The position numbers and the translations under genes are program-made. From Pseudomonadota bacterium (GTDB lineage Bacteria; Pseudomonadota; Gammaproteobacteria; Acidithiobacillales; Acidithiobacillaceae), in NCBI GenBank assembly GCA_021818125.1, contig JAKAFG010000130.1, forward strand, positions 1 to 6,046: a stretch of DNA of 6,046 nt, given 5' to 3'. Below are positions 1-5,052 of the stretch, piece after piece (the stretch's first letter is position 1; every line of letters begins with the position of its first letter). The notes beneath the pieces are model-generated. The model did not search any database, was not told where the DNA came from, and was given only the letters and a program-made list of their open reading frames with translations.

Positions 1-206
1 TCAACGCTCCGCTTGCGCCAATGTGGCATTCTGGCCCGAAATGCAGCAAGGCGGTCAAACGGGAGTGGTCCGGTGGCTTTACCGGCGCTTTCCACGCGAG
101 CTACAGGCCGCCCATGGCGCGTGATAACCACCGTTTCACCGCTTTCCACCTGATGAAGTATTTCGCTGAGATGGGCCTTGGTTTGGGCCAAGGTATAGGT
201 TGCCAT
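1..206 (-). CDS. Phd/YefM-family antitoxin, 3' end cut by window edge
   Basis: Translating the minus strand from the ATG at 206-204 gives 68 residues with no stop before the left edge. It begins MATYTLAQTKAHLSEILHQV and continues with a VESGETVVITRHGRPVARV stretch. This is the classic N-terminal half of the Phd/YefM antitoxin fold: an early alanine/lysine helix, then the E.GE.V.ITR.G.PVA strand-turn that dimerises and binds DNA. The family neutralises a partner toxin, usually a PIN-domain VapC or a Doc/YoeB protein, and represses its own operon. The usual length is about 75-90 residues, so only the C-terminal toxin-binding tail is missing. The toxin gene would be expected just beyond the left edge; that is inference. 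The Shine-Dalgarno is weak (AGGG, nine bases before the ATG). A palindrome lies immediately upstream. The family call is secure, but the toxin class cannot be told from here. Confidence 0.88.
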   Translation of the reverse strand, partial: MATYTLAQTKAHLSEILHQVESGETVVITRHGRPVARVESAGKATGPLPFDRLAAFRARMPHWRKRSV

Positions 207-220
207 AGTTGTGTGCCCTA

Positions 221-242
221 TATGACCATAATAGTAGTCATA
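221..242 (-). promoter_or_regulatory. Candidate antitoxin operator overlapping a -10 box
   Basis: TATGAC and GTCATA form a perfect inverted repeat separated by ten bases, centred about 25 bases upstream of the antitoxin ATG. On the minus strand its spacer holds TATTAT (233-228), a five-of-six match to the sigma70 -10 box; the -35 is poor (TTCCGA at 255-250). Phd/YefM antitoxins normally bind such dyads over their own promoter, so an autorepression operator is a reasonable inference, not a demonstrated one. Confidence 0.45.
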
Positions 243-305
243 CTAAGGATCGGAAGCGCAAACGTCAACGATCGAGCAGAACGGCAATGGTGAGATACCT
301 GAATC

Positions 306-352
306 TTGTGGACACTCTCGATTGGATATAATGGATCGAGGAGGATTTTATG
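306..352 (+). promoter_or_regulatory. Orphan promoter-like block with strong ribosome binding site
   Basis: A perfect -10 box TATAAT lies at 327-332, with a weak -35 candidate TTGTGG at 306-311 (15-base spacer). It is followed by GAGGAGG at 338-344 and an ATG at 350-352. The -10 is enclosed by an inverted repeat, CTCGAT at 317-322 and ATCGAG at 335-340. The reading frame from this ATG runs antisense through the lipoprotein gene and looks like no known protein, so the expression signals appear to have lost their gene. The layout (a GTGGACAC-type start, a -10, an SD and an ATG within 50 bases) resembles, from memory, the left end of some IS3-like elements. That identification is unverified. Confidence 0.35.
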
Positions 353-378
353 GCATTGGGAATACACCCTCAAATACG

Positions 379-408
379 AAAAGACCCCGCCGAAGAATCG
401 ACGGGGTC
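379..408 (-). terminator. Intrinsic terminator of the lipoprotein gene
   Basis: Read on the minus strand, an 11-bp stem (arms 408-398 and 393-383, with one G-U pair) closes a four-base TTCT loop and is followed directly by TTTT, then a T-rich run. It starts 25 bases after the lipoprotein stop codon. The T-tract is on one side only, so it acts for minus-strand transcription. This is a textbook rho-independent terminator, fitting a highly expressed lipoprotein mRNA. Confidence 0.92.
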
Positions 409-433
409 CCATCACAAACAACCGGCGCGAGAA

Positions 434-739
434 TTACTTCATCATCGCCTTTTTGAACATCCGCTCTACCTTCACGTTGGCTTCATCGGCCTTCTGATTG
501 GCAGCGTTGGCCGTGCTCATGGCCTGGTCAGCGGTGCTCTGCGCAGCGTTAGCCTTGCTCAGCGCGTCCGTCGCGGTGCTCTGCGCGGCATTGGCCTTGG
601 CCAGGGCCTCGTTGGCGGTGGACTGTGCGGCGTCAGCCTTGGCAGCAACCTTGTCGAGGTCAGAGGTAGTCGCACAACCGGCCAAGCCCAAGGGCAAAAT
701 CAGCGCAGTTACTTTCAAAGCGGTGGTGAACTTGCTCAT
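434..739 (-). CDS. lpp: Lpp/OprI-like alanine-zipper outer-membrane lipoprotein
   Basis: The gene encodes a 101-residue lipoprotein. Residues 1-21 are a signal peptide ending in the lipobox LAGC, so C22 would be lipidated and become the mature N-terminus. The next residue is Ala, not Asp, which by the Lol rule predicts sorting to the outer membrane. Residues 35-90 are four 14-residue alanine-rich repeats (pattern A.AAQSTA..AL.K), two heptads each, expected to form a trimeric alanine-zipper coiled coil. The C-terminal end, with KADEAN followed by VERMFKKAMMK, resembles Pseudomonas OprI and ends in Lys, the residue that L,D-transpeptidases link to peptidoglycan in Braun's lipoprotein. The mature part (80 residues) is longer than in E. 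coli Lpp (58). A strong SD (AGGAGA, five bases before the ATG) and a strong terminator suggest high expression as a single-gene unit. Family assignment is firm; covalent attachment to the wall is inferred. Confidence 0.88.
   Translation of the reverse strand: MSKFTTALKVTALILPLGLAGCATTSDLDKVAAKADAAQSTANEALAKANAAQSTATDALSKANAAQSTADQAMSTANAANQKADEANVKVERMFKKAMMK
470..637 (-). repeat. Four tandem 42-bp coding repeats in the lipoprotein
   Basis: The units encode residues 35-48, 49-62, 63-76 and 77-90. The three promoter-proximal units share AAQSTA and the spacing of the Ala and Lys positions; the last unit has diverged (AANQKADEANVK). The period of exactly two heptads means that gain or loss of a unit would lengthen or shorten the coiled coil without breaking its register. 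Confidence 0.8.
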
Positions 740-1028
740 AGCAGTCTCCTTTGTTGGGTTGGGTAACGAGCAGACAAAGCATAGCTAAAAAAACAACAAC
801 ACGCCAGTGAGTAGCCACACTTTATTCGGTGGCGGCTAAAAATTTAGCGCATCGAGTACCTGCAAATACATCCAGGCCGCAGCTTAGTCCACTATTACCG
901 GGCACCCAACAAAAATGCACAGCCCCTTCAATCGATCCGGCCGCACTCGGTCGACCCTCCCGTACATAACAGGCATGCCCCAAACATACCGCCTAACCAA
1001 CTGTTTACACTAAAATAAAATTATGTCC

Positions 1029-1056
1029 TTGATTTTTTCCACATTTTTTGTAATAT
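1029..1056 (+). promoter_or_regulatory. Candidate promoter for the secreted barrel protein
   Basis: TTGATT (1029-1034) and TAATAT (1051-1056) are separated by 16 bases within an AT-rich block; each matches four of six consensus bases. A second, overlapping possibility is TTGTAA (1049-1054) with TATTTT (1071-1076). Either would give a leader of roughly 60-80 bases before the TTG start. The AT-richness itself makes chance matches likely. Confidence 0.35.
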
Positions 1057-1082
1057 ATTGTTCCGTTTCATATTTTGAGAAA

Positions 1083-1138
1083 AACGCCAGCGGCGTTGAA
1101 GCTGGGGTAGGTCACCACAGGCCAGCTCAGATAAGGAG
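1083..1138 (+). promoter_or_regulatory. Structured leader and SD before the TTG start
   Basis: Two hairpins follow each other: AACGCC-AGC-GGCGTT (1083-1097, six perfect pairs) and AGCTGG (1100-1105) with CCAGCT (1122-1127), a 16-base loop. GCTGG at 1101-1105 can instead pair with CCAGC at 1087-1091, which would break both hairpins. The SD AAGGAG (1133-1138) lies six bases after the second stem and six bases before the TTG at 1145. That spacing is what fixes this start codon. No U-tract follows, so this is not an ordinary terminator. A regulatory role is inference only. Confidence 0.4.
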
Positions 1139-1144
1139 ATAGAC

Positions 1145-1732
1145 TTGATACGACGATTATCTGCCGGGATGAGTATTGCCCTGTTCGCATTTTTGCTGCC
1201 CAACGCCTTGGCGCTCAATCCAAGCGAATTACCAGTACCACTGCCCAACAAGCTATCAGGGGATTCCAGCAACCTTCAGCGGATGGACAGTCAGTTAGAA
1301 AATGCGGTGGACAATCAGTCATCCATGTCCCCAGGAGAATCTGCTCAGCCTGAGCGCAGCAGCGACGGTGCACTCCTCATGCAGCAAAAGGTGTTTTATC
1401 TGCGGCGATTAACCGCTTACAACGCACTTCCCGACCAAACCAGCAGTGATCCGGATATTGCGGCCTGCGGCCCTAACCGGCCCAACCAGATCGCCCTTTC
1501 GCAGGATTTGTTTTTCCTCAAGAATGGAGGCAACCGCTGTGGTGAACACATAGATATCATTTTGCATTCTGGACGAGTGATTCATGGCGTTGTCTGGGAC
1601 ACCATGAATTCCCGTTATCACATGGCTGCCGACATTCTGATGGGTAGTGTCCAGCGCGCTATGGACTTCGGGGTAAAGCAGGCGAAATTGCGTTTCGTAC
1701 GCTCGCGGGCACCGTCGACTAACGGTCTCTGA
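1145..1732 (+). CDS. Secreted protein with degenerate double-psi beta-barrel domain
   Basis: The protein has 195 residues from a TTG start, chosen because AAGGAG sits six bases upstream and the signal peptide is then complete. The next ATG (residue 9) has only a weak SD and would remove the RR n-region. Residues 1-23 form a Sec signal peptide with an A-L-A cleavage site before L24. Residues about 24-80 are a polar, Ser/Pro/Gln-rich linker of low complexity. Residues about 105-186 resemble the barwin/expansin/RlpA double-psi barrel: IALS (116-119), CG (132-133), GR (143-144), VWD (150-152) and AADIL (161-165) fall in the expected order. C108 and C132 could form a disulfide, and D152 matches the conserved barrel Asp. 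RlpA-like proteins cut or bind peptidoglycan glycan strands, but the usual aromatic and His residues are not evident, so enzymatic activity cannot be claimed. It is periplasmic or secreted and transcribed alone. The fold call is moderate; the function is unknown. Confidence 0.75.
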   Translation: MIRRLSAGMSIALFAFLLPNALALNPSELPVPLPNKLSGDSSNLQRMDSQLENAVDNQSSMSPGESAQPERSSDGALLMQQKVFYLRRLTAYNALPDQTSSDPDIAACGPNRPNQIALSQDLFFLKNGGNRCGEHIDIILHSGRVIHGVVWDTMNSRYHMAADILMGSVQRAMDFGVKQAKLRFVRSRAPSTNGL

Positions 1733-1761
1733 ACGGCAACAAGGCCTGCCCCGGCAAACAA

Positions 1762-3105
1762 TTATCGCCCACTGCCAGGTCCGGCCGCCATCATTGCCTC
1801 CACATCGGCTATGCGCTTTGGCACTTCGCCTGAAAGGACATCCGGCCCGCTGGCGGTCACCAGCACGTCGTCCTCAATACGAATCCCGATACCGCGCCAA
1901 CGCTCTGGTACCGACTGATTGTCCGGGGAGAAGTACAGGCCTGGCTCTACCGTCAGTATCATCCCCACCTCCAACTTCCGCCAGGACCGATCCGCGCTGC
2001 GATAATGGCCGACGTCGTGGACATCCATGCCCAACCAGTGCCCTGTCCGGTGCATATAGAAGGCTTTATAGCTGCCCTGCTCAATAACCCCATCGCGACT
2101 ACCAGAAAGTATTTTCAGATCCAGCAGGCCGTCCACCAGCACCTTGACGGCCTCGTCATGATAATCCACAACGGGACGCCCCGCCTGTACGGCCGCGATT
2201 CCCGCTTCCTGACTGGCCAGAACGACTTCGTAAATTTCCCGTTGTGCGGGACTGAAAACACCATTGACCGGTAAGGTTCGGGTGATATCGCCGGCGTAGG
2301 CACCCACCTCTGCACCGGCATCAATCAGTACCAGATCGCCATCACGCAGTTCCGCATCATTTTCCGTGTAATGCAGAATACAGCCGTTGACTCCGCCACC
2401 GACGATACTGGGATAAGCCACACTGGGCGACCCGAGGCGATGAAAAACGTGCTCGATCTCGGCGGCCAGTTCGTACTCCAGCATACCCGGCTGGCACTGA
2501 CGCATGGCATGACGATGACCGGCGCCGCTGATCCCCACCGCCGCCCGCAGGATTTCGATCTCTTCAGAATCCTTAAACAGCCGCATCTCATGGATCAGAT
2601 CAGCAACATCGACCACTTCCAGCGGGTAGCGCACACCCTGGCGAATCTTGCTCTTGGCGACATTACGCCAGTGCATTACCCGCGCGTCGAAATCCGTGGA
2701 CTGACCCATGGGATAAAACAGTAATTCCCGATTTTCCAGCAGTTGTGGGAGGACGTCATTCAGGTCATGAATCGAGAGACAACGATCCACCTGACATTGC
2801 TCAAGAGCACCATCCAGCCCAGCACGACGCCCATCCCAGGTTTCCCGCTCCGGGTCACGCGGACGACAGAACAGGATCTGCTCCCCATCAGCGCGCCCTG
2901 GGACCAACACCAGCACGGCTTCGGGCTCCACGAAGCCGGTCAGGTACAAGAAGTCGCTGTCACCACGAAACGGATACTGCACGTCGCTGTTACGGCTCTT
3001 GGGTGTAGCGGTGGGTATAATCGCGACACCGGCAGCGTGCATTTTCTGCATCAGACGACTGCGGCGAGCAGAATAATCGGGACGGGGCAAATTGAGTTTG
3101 GGCAT
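1762..3105 (-). CDS. pepP: Xaa-Pro aminopeptidase (aminopeptidase P, M24B)
   Basis: The enzyme is a 447-residue cytoplasmic metallopeptidase that removes an N-terminal residue when the second residue is proline. Its length matches E. coli PepP (441). The N-terminal aminopeptidase P domain spans about residues 9-145, and the pita-bread catalytic domain about 180-430. All five dinuclear metal ligands are present: D262 and D273 (LIDAGAEVGAYAGDITR), H356 (HRTGHWLG), E387 (TVEPG) and E411 (IRIEDD). The catalytic-site histidines H245 (ILHYTEN) and H363 (DVHD) are present too, so it should be active, probably with manganese. The start agrees with the family (RRSRLMQKM aligns near the E. coli N-terminus), but there is no clear SD. 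The gene follows the DUF4168-like gene after only 15 bases, so translation probably depends on coupling. The stop lies 29 bases from the convergent barrel-protein gene, and no terminator is visible. Confidence 0.97.
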   Translation of the reverse strand: MPKLNLPRPDYSARRSRLMQKMHAAGVAIIPTATPKSRNSDVQYPFRGDSDFLYLTGFVEPEAVLVLVPGRADGEQILFCRPRDPERETWDGRRAGLDGALEQCQVDRCLSIHDLNDVLPQLLENRELLFYPMGQSTDFDARVMHWRNVAKSKIRQGVRYPLEVVDVADLIHEMRLFKDSEEIEILRAAVGISGAGHRHAMRQCQPGMLEYELAAEIEHVFHRLGSPSVAYPSIVGGGVNGCILHYTENDAELRDGDLVLIDAGAEVGAYAGDITRTLPVNGVFSPAQREIYEVVLASQEAGIAAVQAGRPVVDYHDEAVKVLVDGLLDLKILSGSRDGVIEQGSYKAFYMHRTGHWLGMDVHDVGHYRSADRSWRKLEVGMILTVEPGLYFSPDNQSVPERWRGIGIRIEDDVLVTASGPDVLSGEVPKRIADVEAMMAAGPGSGR

Positions 3106-3120
3106 GGGTGGAATGGGGCT

Positions 3121-3558
3121 TTACTGCATAGCCGCTTCAACCTGCCTGGCAAATGCCGGGTCGTTCTGCGTCTGCTTGAGCAGGCTGGAGTACTGCTCCG
3201 CTGTCAAATGATTACTGGCAAGGATACGGTTTACTCTGGTCATGTAGGATTTTTTCAATTCTTCCCGCTTGGTGGCGGTGATGTCCTTCTGGCTCAGGGC
3301 GCTGTGGACCTGTTCGTTGAGTGGCTTGATCCCCCGAACCGCAGTCGCAAAATTCTTTATCTCAGCAGGGCTTGCCACGGCACCCGCAGTCATTGCAGTG
3401 CGCACCAATCCTGGCGCCGATGTCTCCATACCAGAGGCGAACGCCATACTGGTCCCCAGACCAAACAGACCCAAAGCAAACAGAGCGGTCCCTGCAAATC
3501 CACACCTGGATGAATGAAATACGCCCTGTGCAGCAGAGTAAATGGTAGACTGTTGCAT
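3121..3558 (-). CDS. Secreted DUF4168-like protein of unknown function
   Basis: This 145-residue protein has a long signal sequence. The hydrophobic core is about residues 21-38, with an A-F-A cleavage site before S42. The mature part matches the pattern of DUF4168: PAEIKNFATAV (about 64-74), a charged helix (about 88-112), then LTAEQYSSLLKQTQNDPAFA (118-137), which resembles the family's GLs.eeY..i.....Dp.L signature. It is predicted to be all-helical and periplasmic; the biochemical role of this family is not known to me. An excellent SD (AGGAGA, six bases before the ATG) and a promoter with a CATAAT -10 box precede it. pepP follows after 15 bases, so the two are very likely co-transcribed, although a link between an exported protein and a cytosolic peptidase is not obvious. 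The family match is by recognition of the motif and was not searched. Confidence 0.72.
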   Translation of the reverse strand: MQQSTIYSAAQGVFHSSRCGFAGTALFALGLFGLGTSMAFASGMETSAPGLVRTAMTAGAVASPAEIKNFATAVRGIKPLNEQVHSALSQKDITATKREELKKSYMTRVNRILASNHLTAEQYSSLLKQTQNDPAFARQVEAAMQ

Positions 3559-3616
3559 AATAACTCTCCTCTCAGATTATCAGAAAAAATGCAGGAATAG
3601 CTTCAAATATCAGTAA

Positions 3617-3645
3617 ATTATGTGATTCCTTATGCACACTCCCAA
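3617..3645 (-). promoter_or_regulatory. Sigma70-like promoter for the DUF4168-pepP unit
   Basis: On the minus strand, TTGGGA (3645-3640) and CATAAT (3622-3617) are separated by exactly 17 bases, matching four and five of six consensus positions. Transcription would start near 3610, leaving a leader of about 50 bases that includes the strong SD. It lies in the 135-base gap after radA, where I see no terminator, so read-through from radA could add to its output. Confidence 0.6.
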
Positions 3646-3693
3646 GCCACCCTAACCGCTCCGAAAAGATATTGCAAGCCACAAGTTACCCGG

Positions 3694-5052
3694 TTACTTC
3701 CTATCGAAAGCCGTCTCTATCGCATCACCAAGACGGGCGGCCGGACGCAGCTTAAAAGCAGAGGGACTCAAAATTTTTTCGCCACGCGGGAGAATGGCGC
3801 CCATGAAGCCCAGCTTGATGGCTTCACGTATCCGCGCTTCGGTAGCCGCCACCGGACGTACCTCTCCCGCAAGGCCGAGTTCACCAAAAACCACCCGGCG
3901 CCCCTCTAGCGGTTTATTGCGAAAACTGCTGAGCAGGGCCAGGGCTACCGCTAGATCGGCGGCGGGCTCGTTGACTTTGATTCCACCTGCGATATTCACA
4001 AAAACGTCCTGATCAAAAAACATACTGCCACCGTGGCGATGCAGGATGGCCAGCAGGAGGGAGAGGCGGTTAGGGTCCAGACCGATGGCGACCCTGCGGG
4101 GGTTAGCCAGCGGACTCAGCGTCACTAGAGCCTGCACTTCCACCAGCAGCGGTCGGGTCCCCTCCTGCGTCGCCAGCACCACACTCCCTGCTACAGGTCG
4201 ATCATGCTGCGACAGGAAAAGCTGCGAAGGATTGGCGACTTCGCTCAGGCCCTCTTCATGCATCTGAAAAACGCCCAGCTCGTTGGCAGCACCAAAGCGA
4301 TTTTTGATGGCACGCACAATCCGGTAGGGGCTACCCGCCTCCCCTTCAAAATAGAGGACCGTATCCACCATGTGTTCCAGCACGCGCGGACCAGCGATGG
4401 CCCCTTCCTTAGTCACATGGCCGACCAGCCAGACCGTGGTGCCCGTCGCTTTGGCGAAACGCACCAGGCGGGCCGCACACTCCCGCACTTGCGCTACCGA
4501 GCCAGGGGCCGATTGCAGCGTGTCGGTATAGACAGTCTGGATGGAATCCACCAGCACCAACGCGGGTCGCTCTGACTGGAGCAGACCCTCGATCGCTTCA
4601 AGATGGTTTTCGGCGACTACCCGTACAGGGCTCTGGCCCAACCCCAAGCGCTGCGCGCGTAAGGCGACTTGTGCCGCGGACTCCTCGCCGGTGACATAAA
4701 GCACCTTACTGGCCTGAGCCAGATGATGGGCGGTCTGGAGCAGGAGGGTGGATTTGCCGATACCCGGTTCCCCGCCCAGGAGAATGGCGGCCCCCGGCAC
4801 CTGCCCACCGCCCAGCACCCGGTCGAGTTCTGCCAGACCCGTCGTGCTGCGCCCCACATCCGTGATCGGCACCGCATGCAGAAATTGCGGTGGGCTGGCC
4901 GTGGCGTAGGTGGTTTGGGATTTGGCCCCGGTCTTCTCCATGCGCTGTTCGACGAAGCTGTTCCAGGCGCCACAATCCGGGCAGCGTCCCAGCCATTTGT
5001 TGCTGGTACTGCCGCATTCCTGACAGACAAAGAGGGTTTTGTCGCGGCTCAT
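3694..5052 (-). CDS. radA: DNA repair protein RadA
   Basis: This 452-residue protein is full length for RadA (about 450-460). It is a RecA-like ATPase and branch-migration helicase that processes recombination intermediates with RecA in the cytoplasm. Visible domains, in order: an N-terminal zinc finger with C10, C13, C24 and C27; a RecA-type ATPase core with Walker A GEPGIGKST (94-102) and Walker B LVLVDS (165-170); the RadA-specific KNRFG motif (250-254); and a C-terminal Lon-protease-like domain (about 270-450). In that domain the segment NEPAADLA (361-368) has Ala where Lon has its catalytic Ser, as is normal for RadA, so it is not a protease. The ATG overlaps the alr stop codon (ATGA) and has only a weak SD, pointing to translational coupling. 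No frameshift or missing key residue is seen. Confidence 0.98.
   Translation of the reverse strand: MSRDKTLFVCQECGSTSNKWLGRCPDCGAWNSFVEQRMEKTGAKSQTTYATASPPQFLHAVPITDVGRSTTGLAELDRVLGGGQVPGAAILLGGEPGIGKSTLLLQTAHHLAQASKVLYVTGEESAAQVALRAQRLGLGQSPVRVVAENHLEAIEGLLQSERPALVLVDSIQTVYTDTLQSAPGSVAQVRECAARLVRFAKATGTTVWLVGHVTKEGAIAGPRVLEHMVDTVLYFEGEAGSPYRIVRAIKNRFGAANELGVFQMHEEGLSEVANPSQLFLSQHDRPVAGSVVLATQEGTRPLLVEVQALVTLSPLANPRRVAIGLDPNRLSLLLAILHRHGGSMFFDQDVFVNIAGGIKVNEPAADLAVALALLSSFRNKPLEGRRVVFGELGLAGEVRPVAATEARIREAIKLGFMGAILPRGEKILSPSAFKLRPAARLGDAIETAFDRK

Larger units (their letters stand above)
740..1144. other. Divergent intergenic region without a recognisable gene
   Basis: About 400 bases separate the divergently read lipoprotein and barrel-protein genes. 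On the lipoprotein side there is a good SD (745-750 on the minus strand), a T-rich tract and a possible -10 (TATGCT, 783-778), but no convincing -35. A small perfect palindrome, GCTAAA-AA-TTTAGC, lies at 835-848. From 849 to about 1008 I see no coding signal, RNA gene or repeat. From about 1009 to 1080 the sequence becomes very AT-rich and holds the candidate promoter for the plus-strand gene. Confidence 0.6.

Noticed and set aside
350..766. 138-codon plus-strand frame after a strong SD-like GAGGAGG
   Set aside because: It lies antisense to the lipoprotein gene, passes through its terminator, and its translation is a repetitive shadow of the alanine repeats with no family likeness. Only the upstream signals are kept as a feature.
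835..848. GCTAAA-AA-TTTAGC palindrome as an operator or terminator
   Set aside because: The arms are short and AT-rich, there is no T-tract, and it is about 100 bases from the lipoprotein start with no clear promoter to regulate.
1169..1732. ATG start for the barrel protein
   Set aside because: It has only a weak SD and would delete the positively charged start of the signal peptide. The TTG at 1145 has an ideal SD at ideal spacing.
2743..3513. 256-codon open frame on the plus strand
   Set aside because: It runs antisense across the 5' half of pepP and most of the DUF4168-like gene, both of which have convincing motifs and, in one case, signals. Its translation shows no domain or signal.
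3694..4200. Active Lon-type protease domain in RadA
   Set aside because: The segment has Ala where Lon has its catalytic Ser, the normal state for RadA, where the domain is a structural scaffold.
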